From Dactylonectria macrodidyma (lineage: Eukaryota; Ascomycota; Sordariomycetes; Hypocreales; Nectriaceae), in the NCBI GenBank assembly GCA_020744425.1, contig JAGMUV010000019.1, positions 1,402,068 through 1,466,067 on the forward strand: DNA of 64,000 nt, read 5' to 3'. The translations under genes were made by a program, and so were the position numbers. Under the pieces are notes generated by a model. It did no database searches. It was given only the letters and a program-made list of their open reading frames with translations, and was not told where the DNA came from. Below are positions 50,081 to 62,879 of the stretch, piece by piece. Positions within the stretch are counted from its first letter, which is position 1. Every line of letters starts with the position of its first letter.

Positions 50081-52049
50081 ATGCTCAACATGTCTGGTAA
50101 TCACGTCATTGGGAATCGCAATAGCACGCCGGAAGCCAACACGACTTCGACTTTGCGACCCCCCTCTTCGAGAGCTATAGGGTCCGGCCATTCTCTCCGT
50201 GCCTCTGCCGACATGGCTGCGCTTGCAGGACCTTCGCCTTCGAGCCGGATACGACCTTCGTCAGATTTCTATGGCCAGACCCAACAAAACCTAGGTCCCG
50301 GCGGCTTGGAGGGGGACTCACAGGATAAGATCGCCCAGCAGTGGATTGCTGATATCGACCAATACGAAACGACGCTTGAAGAGATGGCAGCTGCGACGCT
50401 AGATCAGGATTTCAAGGATGAACTGAGTGCCATTGAGCAGTGGTTCCGAGTTCTGAGTGAAGCTGAACGCACTGCTGCCTTGTATGCCCTTCTGCAACAA
50501 ACCACTCAGGTCCAGATACGCTTCTTCATCCAAGTGCTCCAGCAAATGGGTAAAAATCACCCTATGTCAGGAGTCCTGTCACCTGCCAGCTTCGACAAAG
50601 GTATGTTGTACACGTATGATGGGCAATTATCTTTACATCAGCCTAACATGTCTCTAGATCCCATGTCTAACCGCCTTAGCGATGCGATGAACAAACTCAA
50701 CGTGGAGTCTGCTCGAAATTCAATGTCCAGGAACTCTGCCATGCCATCATCAAAGCGTCACTCGGGGCTTGATCCATCGACCATCAACGCCATGTTCCCA
50801 GACGCCGCCGCTGCCATTGCCACTGAGAAGGCAAAGTTCACTCAGCAGACTGGTAACCCGCCCTCTTCGAATCGTAACAGTGCCGCCATGGATCCACGGA
50901 CATCAATGACTGCTTCGGCCATCAATGCTTCACAAGACCCTCGAGATGCTGGGTCCGCCAACCCTTCTTCACCTTGGGCCAGTAACTCAGGGGACCAATC
51001 TGCCGCAAAGGGCACCAGTGCACAACCCCCAATGGGCCAATTTGTTCAGCCAACCCCGGCCAGTGGACTCCGTTCTCCACGCCCGCAGTTGTCAAGTAAC
51101 TCTGCTATTCAGAGCACAACTCTTAATGCTCCTGACAAAAATCCAGCGGATCTGCCTCTCCTCTCACCGTACAATACAAGTAGCGGAAATTGGGCGTCTA
51201 TGGTAAACACCCCCATGGCCTCTAGTTTCAATACTGCCAATCCAGGTGGCACTCAAGCCGATATGGTTGCCAATGCCACCGCCATGAAGCTCGCAGCGCT
51301 CTCAACCGTCAACAATCGATTCGCCTTGGATGATGTCCGGAAGTATCGTCGGGCAAGGTCAAACGATCCATCTGGCAATGGACAGCCTCCGCTCTCGCCT
51401 GGACCACAAGGGATCAATCTTCCTGGCACCAATGTGGTAATGATCAATGAACATGGGCAAGTTCTCAGCCGTGAACAGCTCATGGCAATCCAGGCTCAGC
51501 AGAGCTTAGGACTTGGTGGTCAGCGCTCGCGGCCCAGTTCTCCAGGGCTTGCCATGCAACCAGGGATCAGCCACATGGCTCCATTCACGTCACCGCAAAA
51601 CAACGGGTTCCTAAGCGCCTATGACGGGACGTCGCCATTGATGGGAGGCGGCCTTCCCTCTGTAAATCTAGGTCAACTAGGAGTAGGAGGACACGAGGGT
51701 TATTTATCCGACCATTCAGATATGGTTCGTGGCCGGTCGCCCCGTGGACGGAGAGGTAGCTCAAAGCCCCCAGAAGATCCGACCGACCCAACGCTCCTCC
51801 AGGACATTCCTAGCTGGCTCCGCAGTCTTCGGCTTCACAAGTACACTGACAATCTGAAAGACATGAAATGGACAGACCTCATCGAGTTGGATGACAAAGC
51901 GCTGGAAGACCGCGGCGTAAATGCTCTCGGAGCACGTAGGAAAATGCTCAAGGTCTTCGAACAAGTCAAAGGTAGGTGTATATCCACTGAGACGTGTTAC
52001 AAAGCTTACATGCCGTGTAGATGCTAAGGCCGACGGGAAACTTTGTTAA
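50081..52049 (+). CDS. VTS1: Vts1-type SAM-domain RNA-binding protein
   Basis: Three exons: 50081-50600, 50658-51971 and 52021-52049, 620 residues (617 if the second ATG at 50090 is used). The N-terminal half has the conserved helical segment [20 protein letters not shown] and [19 protein letters not shown]. The centre is a long Ser/Asn/Pro-rich linker with [17 protein letters not shown]. The SAM domain is at the C-terminus (about 550-615): [54 protein letters not shown]. This SAM type (Vts1/Smaug) binds CNGG hairpins and recruits the Ccr4-Not deadenylase. The last exon adds only ten codons (DAKADGKLC). Intron 1 is 57 nt without a stop, so retention would keep frame. Confidence 0.93.
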
Positions 52050-52464
52050 CGGCCACTGGTTAAAGCATTTGGGTGGTCGAGTATCGAACCAGACTGGAGA
52101 TGTCTTCCTTCACCATTCCTTAAGATACAGGGTGGCACGGTGAATTTCGTAGCTATGTAGTCGAACTGCGATACTGCGTTGAGCCAGTGCACACCCTGTG
52201 CGCATTATGTATTGGATTCCATTAATTATACGTAACATGTTGAAGTCGTAGTGATGAGTTTTTTGATCAGTTTTACCATGTGGACTTAAGAACGTAGCAC
52301 CCAACAGGGCTGCGCACGTGCCTCCAAGGTTTATTCAGGATAGGTATTTATCAACAGTATTCTCAGGGTCTACTCGGCCCGGCACCCTCCCACTTTTACA
52401 TGCACTCACTCTCCTTCAAGCCCTCTACAGCTACATTCACGCGCATGGCCACACGTTCCCCCCA
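52050..52464. other. Spacer between VTS1 and TFC4
   Basis: About 415 nt with no recognised coding signal; AT-rich around 52,200-52,270, which suits the VTS1 3' UTR. Confidence 0.5.
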
Positions 52465-55400
52465 ATGGACTCCGTGACGCGCGACGAAGTCTCCGCGAGG
52501 TAAGATGCGCTAGTCCCTCTACGTATACTCGACTAACAACGCCAGACACGATGGCGAGGCATCAGATGCAGATTCCGACTTGGAGGAGCTAGAGGGCGAC
52601 ATCGCCAGGTTTGATGAATCGGTTCGAGAGTTTCTTGCTTCTCAACGAGATGAGACTGGACTGTCGCGCGAAGCCCGCAGTGCGCCTCGAGGAAGAGGGG
52701 CTCGCGGGCCTCGCAAGGCGGCGAAGCCTCGAGGTGACATCACAGCCCGTCTATCGAAAGTGAACCAGGCCTTTCTGGGGGGGGATTATGCGCTTGCTTT
52801 GGACTTAGTGTTCGAAGTTATCAGGATCAACGCCGAAACCCACCAAGCCTGGACTACTTTGTCTTCTATCTTTCGGGAGCAGGGTGACTTGAGTAAGGCA
52901 TTGTCAGCTATGGTATACGCTGCACATCTTCGCCCCAAGGATGTGAGCGGATGGCTTCTATGTGCGTCTTTTGCTCTAGATACGATGGAGAATGATGAGA
53001 CCGACCACCTCCACACGGCTCGGTTGTGTTATTCGGCGGCATTGCGAGCTGATCACACCAATATCGACGCAAGACTCGGCAAGGCCTTGGTATGCCATAG
53101 ACAAGGTCATCTTTCTGCCGCAATTGCCGAATACAAGATCGTTCTGAAGCGCCGCCCTTTTGATCTCGAAATCGTTCGAAAGCTAGCAGAGGCTTGCGTT
53201 GACAACAAACACGCTGAGGCTGCTGTCCCCACCGCTGTTGCAGCATATGAGCGTTTCTTCCAGCATGAGAGAGTGATGGTTGCTCAGGACTTGAGGGCCG
53301 CCCCATGGCACGATGTCGGCATTTACGTGGAACTTTTCGCGTCTACTGGCCGCTACTTGGATGCTATTAGGCAGTTGAAGTCGCTGTCACGCTGGTTCCT
53401 AGGCCGCGGGGCCGAGAACTTTTGGGAAAATTGGCAAACAGACGACTGTGAGTGGGACGCAGATGATGAGAGGCGTGCAGTCGTTTCGGAGTTCAGGGCT
53501 GGGACATACGATCTTAGCGTTTACGGCCAAGGGCTACCACACGACTTGCGAGCCCGGTTAGCTATTTACAGGTTTCGAGTTGGTGATGACGTTGAGGCGA
53601 TGGTCAGTTCTATATATTCCTACCCCCTCCCCACCCCTACCGACTGCAAAAGCAACCATACTCACGCTTGGCTACAGAGACACCTGTTGTGGTTTGATCC
53701 ATCAGTGGAGCCTACAAGAGACTTCGCCGCTGATTTCCCTTTCCTTGCATTCGATATTGCTGAGGAACTTGGCCATCGCGGTCAAAATTCTTTGGCGATT
53801 AAGTACTACGAGATTCTTCGTGACCTCCCTGGAGACGTGGATGCTACGGTATTGCTGCAGCTGGGGCGATGTCATCTCGTCGACGGAGACCATGTCGTTG
53901 CAGAAGAATACTTCCTAGCGGCCATTGACGCTGATGAAGACAGCATCGATGCCCGTGTCGAACTTGCCAACATGTATGAAAAGGCGAGGGAAGAGGAGGA
54001 GGCGTTGATCCTAGCAGCTGAGGCGATGGCTCTGAGAGACGCTCGCGATCATGATCATAGCCAGGCCCGGGGCATGGGTGGCCAATCCGTTCCCTACTCT
54101 TCTGCTCATTTGGACAATCGAATTGTGCGTCGCAGAGGCCTTAGCGCCCGAGAGTCAGGTAATCCTTCCGGAAACAGAGTTCTCCTTCGGCGGTACAGAC
54201 CCAAACGACTCGCAGGCCCTGATAAGCGTCGGCAAGACGAGCAGAGCCGCGCATTGAAGCTATCTCAACAATACGAACTTGTTCGGAATCTACGGCAACA
54301 AATCAAGTCCGGCCGAAATGATCTGGTCTCGGAATGGATGGCATCGTCTAAGGAGTTGGTTGACGATTTCCGGTCATTGAAAAAATTCTACACTTGGGAC
54401 AAGTATCTGAACTTTCTTGGATCCAAGAACTCACTGGAGGACCCGAAACCAGGTCAAGTCAAGACCGAGTTGTCTCAAATGTATGAAAGGCTGTCACGGA
54501 GTAAGTCCTTTTCTAATGTTACGTTTCCCATTGCATCAATCCAGCTAACTTCTTTTTTCTGACGTAGCCATCGCTCCAAATGCCGGGATTGACGGTGCAG
54601 AGCAAATGGCATCTGAAATGGACAATCACCAGGGAATCTCTTTTGACAACTGGCTGGACTTGTTCCTCGATTATGCCATCGGGTTGGCTATGGCCCATCG
54701 ACGGGAAGAAGCGTATCAAGTTTGTGAGGCGGCGAGGGACTCAACGGCGTTTCAGGCACCGGAGCACGGCTTCGTTATTCATGTTGCTTGGACGGGTAAG
54801 ACATCCCTATCACTAGGAAGCTTTCTCATTCTTACTCAACCAGTTTGTGCTATATACATGAGCGATGAGGAGAAGTGTGTTGCCACGGCACGACAACTAA
54901 TGAGAGATGGGGCAATGTCCGATTCATATAGAATGTTCGCCCTCCTCTCGAGCCTCTGCCAGTCTCCAGTTTCATGGTATACATCAGGCCCGGCCCAGAA
55001 GTACATCCTCCGCCAGATCAAGGCTATGGACGATGCCCATGAAGCAAACAGAGCAGACGGGGTACATGGCAACCCCAATGACACCCAAACCAGGCCAGCA
55101 CTCGATGCCTGCTTACTTATGCTCTATGGGCATATTCTCTTTACCTCCACCAGTTACACATACGCTCTAGGTAAGAGCAGTACCATCAACCCTCGTTGCG
55201 CCTAGCCGCTTCTAAACTTTCAGCAGGTTACTTTCTTCGATCCTATGCTTTTGATGCGAAGAACCCTATGGTCAATTTGAGTCTGGGGTTGGCATATGTC
55301 CACTACGGGCTGAAGCGGCAATCCACCAATCGACAGTATCTTCTTCTTCAAGGACAGTCATTCTTATCACAGTATGCGGAGCTTGGCAGTGGCAGTGGCA

Positions 55401-55645
55401 CTCTGAGCCAGCGAAACCATCCATCCAAAGCTGAGGCTTATTACAACCTGGGTCGGTTGTTTCAGCTGCTTGGAGTAAATTACCTTGCTTTGCAATATTA
55501 CCTCAAGGCAGAATTAGGAGGGGTTTATAATATTAAAATTATAAACTTAGATAAGATAATTACTTATAATAAGTTCTTATTATTATTTTATAATAATAAT
55601 AAGAATAAAAGTTTAGTTTTATTAAAAAATAAATTGAATATTTAA
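52465..55645 (+). pseudogene. TFC4: TFIIIC TPR subunit (Tfc4/Sfc4), 3' end lost at AT-rich junction
   Basis: Six exons seen: 52465-52499, 52546-53602, 53678-54500, 54568-54795, 54844-55170 and 55224 to the junction near 55,520. The frame then runs into AT-rich sequence and stops at 55,645. About 920 genuine residues are present: an acidic N-terminus (DADSDLEELEGDIARFDE), TPR arrays (AFLGGDYALALDLVFEVIRI, SALRPK-type helices, LLQLGRCHLVDGDHVVAEEYF, EAYYNLGRLFQLLGVNYLA), and central basic linkers. Tfc4 is the tau-131 subunit of TFIIIC, which binds the tRNA-gene A box and recruits TFIIIB for RNA polymerase III. Family members continue past the final TPR for some tens of residues; here the sequence after YYLKAEL is replaced by AT-rich codons (VYNIKIINLDKIITYN). 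The gene is essential in yeast, so this copy is either truncated but tolerated, a second copy, or an assembly join. Confidence 0.85.
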
Positions 55646-55715
55646 TTTATTATTATATAAAGCTATTAAATTTAGAATTTTTAATAATATATATTAAAAA
55701 AGAGATTAAAAGTTA

Positions 55716-56482
55716 TTAAGGTTATAGTCCTTAGTAGTGTACATTCAGAGAGGGGCTAGAGGTTAAATAGTTAAAAAAAATATATATAATTAATAGTAAA
55801 TAATAGTATAAGAGCTTAAAACCTAAACTTAAGGCAATAATAACTTAGAATGACTAGAGTTTTTATTATATTAAAGTATAAGCCTTATTATTCTATTTAA
55901 CCCTTTAAAATGCATTAAGTAATTAAAAAAGCTATATTAAAAAGCTAAATAAAAAAGCTAAATATTAAAAAGTAAAATCATTATATAATAAAAGCTTTAT
56001 AAAGACTTATTATAATTCTAACTTATATTTATATTATAATTTAATTACTTCTTTATAATTTTAAATTATAATTTAATTTATTAAAAACTAATTATAATAA
56101 ATATTATAATAAATATTTAATATAATATATTTTATACTTTTAATAACTTAAGTTTTAATAATTATTATACTCTTTTTATATATAATTTAAATATTAAGCT
56201 TAATAAAAATATAAAAACTTTTAATAAGCTAAAAGTTATAATAATAAGATATAATTTTAAAAAAACTAAAACTATTAAAACTTAGTAACTTTTTAATAAT
56301 AAGTAAGTTATTTTAATAATTTTTAAAATTAAAGTATTTTTAAGATTATACTTCTTTAAAAGTAATTAATAATTTAAAAACTAGATTAAAAATAAATAAT
56401 ACTTTTTAAAATAATTAATAATAAAGCTAGTATTTAAAATATTTTTAAAAGAAATAGTATTTTTTAAATTATTAATTATAAG
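55716..56482 (+). repeat. Long repeat copy A (inverted relative to B and C)
   Basis: It starts TTAAGGTTATAGTCCTTAG and its reverse complement matches the right-hand two thirds of copy B (about 58,480-59,352). Shared landmarks are GTGTACATTCAGAGAGGGG, AGAATGACTAGAGTTTTTA, and the ATAGTATTTTTTAAATTATT end. It lacks the left part of B. Read in its own sense it begins like the proposed LTR start. Confidence 0.75.
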
Positions 56483-58095
56483 AAGAAGACTTTAAGCTTA
56501 TTTAATAAAAGAGTGTTTAATAAATTAAAATATCTTAAGTTAAGTAAGGTTATTATTAAGTTATAGTAAGCCTTTATTATATAAGTCTATAGTTAGAATT
56601 ACTAGCTCTTAGTCTAAAGCTAAGTTTTAATAATATTACTCTTAAAGCTAGTATTAGCTTAGCTAAGTAATGAGATTACTATAAGCTAGATAGAGTATTT
56701 CTATAGTTAACTTAGTAGCTTCTTATTCTAAGCTAAGTTTATAATAATAGCCCTCTCTCTCTTCTTTTATAAGGTTTTCCTTTAAGAATGACTCTTCTTA
56801 GTAGCTAACTTTTAATATTATTACTACTTCTTTATAACCTTTTAACCTTATTATTATTAAACCCTTTCTTTCTTTTTAATATTTAAAGTTCTTAGCTAAT
56901 TATAATTTATATCTATTTTATTTAAGTAATAACTATAAGGCTTACTTATTCTATATTTTACTCTTTTAATAGCTAATTCTTAGTTTAATTACTATAAGAG
57001 TATTATAATTATATAGCTTTTTCTTTTATTACTTAAGCCTTATTTAAAAAGAGTTTAGCTTTTAATACTTTATTATTTATAATAAGGGTTTTTTTTATTT
57101 TTAAAATATATTTTAATAAATAATAGTTAGTAATATTTATATAAATAAAGTATATTATTTATTATTTACTTTTATATATTATAATAATCTTATTATTAAA
57201 TAATATTTTTATTATATTTTTAATTTTAAAGTAAATATAAAGTTATTAAAGCTTTTAAAGAATAATAAGTTATTATTAATAAGAAAATACTTATTTTCCT
57301 TATTATTATAATTATAAATACAATATTATAATTAGAGCTTTATAAATAACTATTCAAACGCTTTCACTTTATTTATGTATAATTAGATTTTTTTCTTTGT
57401 TTAGTCTTAATTATTTCTTTAATATAAATTATATTTTTAACTTTAACTTTCTATATTACCTTTTTATATAATTATAATTAACTTATAAATAATATTTAAA
57501 TTAATTAATTCTGTATTTTTACTTTTATTATAATATTATAAGTATGTTTGATTTCTTATTTATATATTCGTATTAACTAATAGTAATAGTTCTTTATTAT
57601 TTATTTTTATTCTTATTATTACTATTTTTATTCTTTTATTAATTTATATAAATTATATTCTTACTTTATATTATTATTTTATTAACTTATTTATTATAAT
57701 AGTATATTATTATTAAGTATACTTTTATAATACTATTATATAATATCTTAATAAGATTATTTATAAAAAATAAAGTTATATTTATTCTTATATTTAAATA
57801 CTACTTATATTAATTATTTCTTTTAGTAAATTATTATAAGTTTATTATATAAGTTTTATTAATTAATAATAATAGCCTTTTCTTTTAAATATTCTATTTA
57901 TAAGAATAATAATAATATTATATTTTATAAATAATACTTATATAATTTATAATAAATTTATTTAATATTATTAATTTTTATTAAGTATTATTTTATAATA
58001 TATTTATTTCTTTATTAAAGTTAAAAGTATATCTTTTTATTAAAGACTTTTATTATTAAATTATAAGTATGACTTATTATAATATATAATATTCT

Positions 58096-59352
58096 TATTC
58101 ATTATTAAAACCACTATTTAGACTTTTATTTCTATATTACTATATTCTTTATTATTATATTTCTATATTACTATATTCTTTATTACTATATTTCTATATA
58201 ATTATATATTTATATTATTTAAATTATTATAAAACGAAAGACTTAATTAATTAGTTAATTTAGTTATAAATAGACTCTTATCCCTCTTCTTTTAACTATT
58301 AAAAACTTATTAATAGAACCTCCTTTTACTATATCCTTCTATTATTTATAAAACTCTTACTCTACTTATATTCTTAACTAGCTAAGCATACTAGCAGCTT
58401 TATAATTAATTAAAAACCCCTTAGTTTTTAATATATTAATCTTTTTATATATTAATAATAATTATATTACTTATAACTTATATTATCTATTCTTTATTAA
58501 TATTAACTAATAACTTTAAAAATACTATTTCTTTTAAAAATATTTTAATTATTAATTTTATTATTAATTATTTTAAAAAGTATTATTTATTTTTAATCTA
58601 GTTTTTAAATTATTAATTACTTTTAAAGAAATATAGTCTTAAGAATACTTTAATTTTAAAGATTACTAAAGTAATTTACTTATTATTAAAAAGTTATTAA
58701 GTTTTAATAGTTCTAATTTTTTTAAGATTATAATTTATTATTATAGCCTTTAGCTTATTAAGAGTTTTTATATTTTTATTAAGCTTAATATCTAAGTTAT
58801 ATATAAAAAGAGTATAATAATTATTAAAACTTAAGTTATTAAGAATATAAAGTATATTATATTAAATATTTATTATAGTATTTATTATAATTAGTCTTTA
58901 ATAAGTTAAATTATAATTTAGAATTATAAAGAAGTAATTAAATTATAATATAAATATAAGTTAGAATTATAATAAAGTAATTTAGAATATAATAAATGTA
59001 GAGCCTTTATAGAGCTTTTATTATATAATAATTTTGCCTTTTAATATCTAGCTTTTCTATTTAGCTTTTCTATTTAGCTTTTCTATTTAGCTTTTTTATT
59101 TAGCTTTTCTATCTAGCTTTTCTATCTAGCTTTTCTATCTAGCTTTTCTAATAATGCATCTTAAAAGGTTAAATAAAATAGTAAGGCTTATACTCTAATA
59201 TAGTAAAAACTCTAGTCATTCTAAATTACTATTGCTTTAGGCTTGGGTTTTAAGCCCTCATACTATTATTCACTATTAGTTATATATATTTTTTTAACTA
59301 TTTAATCTCTGGCCTCTTTCTAAGTATACACTACTAAGGACTATAACCTTAA
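58096..59352 (-). repeat. Long repeat copy B (LTR-like)
   Basis: Direct repeat of copy C. Common landmarks in plus orientation: TATTCATTATTAAAACCACT at the left, a small ATTACTATATTCTTT array, GTTATAAATAGACTCTTATCC, a 13-bp TAGCTTTTCTATC array, CTAGTCATTCTAAA, and CTACTAAGGACTATAACCTT at the right. Compared with C it has about 100 extra bases near 58,345-58,445. Divergence from C is mostly C/T and G/A changes. Confidence 0.78.
59047..59150. repeat. 13-bp minisatellite in copy B
   Basis: Eight tandem units of TAGCTTTTCTATY, with one unit changed to TAGCTTTTTTATT. The left units end ATT and the right units ATC, as expected from C-to-T decay. Confidence 0.85.
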
Positions 59353-59890
59353 TAATATTCTTATTAATTTTTATATAATTCTTTATTTATATTATTATTT
59401 ATAAAGTCTTTTATTTTATATATTATAATAATAAAATTATTTAAACTTATATTATTATTAATATTATTATTATTAAATAAATATATTTTATTAATAAAAA
59501 TATTATATTTATATAATATTTAATAATTATAAATCTTTTAATATAAATTAACTTTATTAATATTTTTATTATAATTATATAATAAGTAAATAAAAAAGAC
59601 TTACTTTTACTTATATATATTAATCCTTTTACTTTACTTTTTAAATTTAAAAAAGAAGAGCTTAAAAAAAAGCCTATTATTAAAAAGATTAATTAAATAT
59701 CCTTCTTTCTTTTTAAAATTATTATAGTATTATTATACTTTTATAATATATTTATTTTATTTTATTTATATAGGCTTTTATATTTTTAGTTTTTTTACTA
59801 TTAGTATATATACTTATTTTATAAAGCTAAGAAGATATTAGATTTATTTTTACTTTTTATAATTTTATAATAACTATTTTTATAATTTTA

Positions 59891-60966
59891 TATTCACTAT
59901 TAAAACCGCTATTCAGACTTTTATTTTTACATTACTGCGTTCCTCATTACTGCGTTTCTATATTACGTATTTGCATTGCTTAAGTTATTATAAAATGAAG
60001 GACTCAATTAATTAGTTAACCTAGTTATAAATAGACTCTTATCCTTCCTCCCTTATATTAATAGAACCTCCTTCTACTATATCCTTCTATTATTCTCCTT
60101 TTATATATTAATAATAGCTATATTACTTATAACTTATATTATCTACTCTTTATTAATATTAGCTAATAATTTTAAAAATACTATTTTTTCTAAAGATATT
60201 TTAATTACTAGCTTTATTACTAATTATTTTAAAAAGTATTATTCATTTTTAATCTAGTTTTTAAATTATTAGTTATTTTTAAAAAAGCATAGTCTTAAGA
60301 ATACTTTAGTTTTAAAGATTACTAAAATAACTTACTTATTATTAGAAAGTCACTAAGTTTTAATAATTCTAATTTCTTTAAAATTATAATTTACTATTAT
60401 AGCCTTTAGCTTATTAAGGGTTTTTATATCCTTATTAAGCTTAGTATCTAAGTTATATATAGAAAGAGTATAATAATTATTAAAACCTAAGTTATTAAGA
60501 GTATAGAGTGTATTATATTAAATATTTATTATAGTATTTATTATAGGTTAGTTAGATTATAAAGAGTTAGTCTTTAATAAGTTAAATTATAATCTAGAAT
60601 TATAAAGAGTTAAATTATAATATAAGTATAAGTTAGAATTATAATAAGCTTAGAATATAATAAAGTAAAGCTTTTATAAAGCTTTTATTATATAATGATT
60701 TTGTTTTTTAATATCTAGCTTTTCTATCTAGCTTTTCTATCTAGCTTTTCTATCTAGCTTTTTTAGTAATGTATCTTAAAGGGTTGAATAGGATAGTAAG
60801 GCTTGCACCTTAATATAGTAAAAACTCTAGTCATTCTGAGTTGCTATTACTTTAGGCTTAGGTTTTAGGCCCTTATACTATTATTTACTATTAGTTGTAT
60901 TTTTTTTTTAACTATTTAATCTCTAGCCCCTCTCTAAGTATACACTACTAAGGACTATAACCTTAA
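59891..60966 (-). repeat. Long repeat copy C (LTR-like, least mutated)
   Basis: Direct repeat of copy B with the same landmarks (TATTCACTATTAAAACCGCT left end, CTACTAAGGACTATAACCTTA right end). It keeps more C and G than B, for example ATTACTGCGTTCCTCATTACTGCG near 59,931-59,955. On the minus strand it contains TATTTATAAC, a possible TATA box. It lies directly downstream, in the minus sense, of the reverse-transcriptase remnant, as a 3' LTR would. Confidence 0.75.
60714..60765. repeat. 13-bp minisatellite in copy C
   Basis: Four tandem units of CTAGCTTTTCTAT, half the number in copy B, at the same place within the long repeat. Confidence 0.82.
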
Positions 60967-62879
60967 AAAAAAATTTTTATATTATATTCTTATTATAGTT
61001 TTCTTATAGGTCTTAGCTTAAGCTATTATAATTATTATTAAAGCTTATTTAATCTTTCTTAATTATATATAATGAATTTATTAAGAGATTTATTAAAAAT
61101 AATAATAGGTCTATAGCTTTTTTTATAATAATTTAATATTATTAGATTTTATAAGTTTTTTACTAATTCTTAGCTCTTTTCTTTATAGCCTTTTTATTAT
61201 ATTAAAGTTTTATAAATTATATTATACTTTTATTACTTTTACTTAGTATAAAGAATATCTTTAACTTTATATTCTTCTTAATTATTTATTTATAATAATA
61301 AGAGTTTGTAATTAGTATTAATTTATTTTAAAGCTAAGTCTTTTCTTACTTTCTTTAAAAGATTAATATAGAATTATAAGTAAGTTACTTTAAGTATATT
61401 AAGTTTTATAATATATAAGTTAATTACTTTTATAATTATATATTTTTAATATAATTAATTAAGCTTTTTTAAAGATCTTATTATTTTAAAGTTATATATA
61501 TTAAGCTAGACCTTATTTTCTATTTATAGCCTCTTAATAAAATATTATAGTTTATTTATTAAGATTTCTTATTATTATTATATTATTATTATAAAAGCTT
61601 AAATAAACTTATATACTTATTATAATTTCTAAACTAATTATAATACTTTTATTTTATTACTAATTCTTAATTTAAAAGTAATAAGTTTTAGAATTTTAAA
61701 TTCTTTAATATTATAATTATATTTTATAAAAAAAGGGCTTATCTTAATAAGTAAGTATTTATAGTTACTTAATACTAATTATACTATAAGTAAGTAATAA
61801 TCCTAATTTTTTTAAAAGAAGTTAATATATATTTAAAAATAGAATTAGATTTCTTAATTATAATATTCTAAACTTCTATTAATTTATAAATAATATATAA
61901 TACTAAGTTATTACTCTATTATAATAAGTTTATAAAAAGCTTATTAAAAGTAATTAGTTTAATTACTTCTTTTATTATTTATAATAAAATAAGATATTTT
62001 ATAAAAATAAAAATAATAATTAAAGAATTATTATATATATACTTTAGTCTTTATATTAATTATTTCTTTTAATATAATAGACTTAATTAATTAATTTATA
62101 ATAATCTAAAGGTATTAAGTACTATAAGTATTAATAAGAAGGAGGTTAGTAATAAAGTCTATAATAAAGTTATTATAAAGTTAGTTTAAAATTAAAAAAG
62201 GTTTAAATAATCTTTATTAAATATCTTTTTATATATAGCTTTATTTATAAATATTATAATTAATAATAAAGTTATATACTAATTATAAGTATTCTAATTA
62301 ATATTAATAATAATTAATAATAATAAGAGTATTATCTTTATTAAAGTATTTAAATATTATAATATTATATTTTAATTAAATAATATATATTTATAACTAG
62401 TCTTTAATAACTTTATTAAAACTATTAGAACTATTCCCTTTAAATACTTAAAGCTAGTCTTAATAAATAAGTAGCTTTTTAAATATAAAGCTATATTCTA
62501 TAATATTTACTTTAAGCTTTAGCTTTATAAAGAAATTATAACTCTTTATTTTAATTATTATAAAAGTACTTTAATAAATTATATCTTTCTCCTTTATATT
62601 ATTTTAGAGTTTTTATTTATTAAAAAAAAATAAGAAAATATATAATATAAAGATTACTATAATTATAATATATTCTTTTAAAAAGATTACTTATTTAAGA
62701 ATTAATTATGTAAAGCACTTTTCTTTTTATTTATTTTAATTATTTTTAAGAATATCTTAGTCTCTTTAGCTAAGCCTATTTATTATAGTATTATTATTAT
62801 TAAGTTAGTATTATAATATAAAGTTAAACTCTTAGAGTTTTTCTATTTAATAGACTTACTAAGTACTTAGCTATTATTT

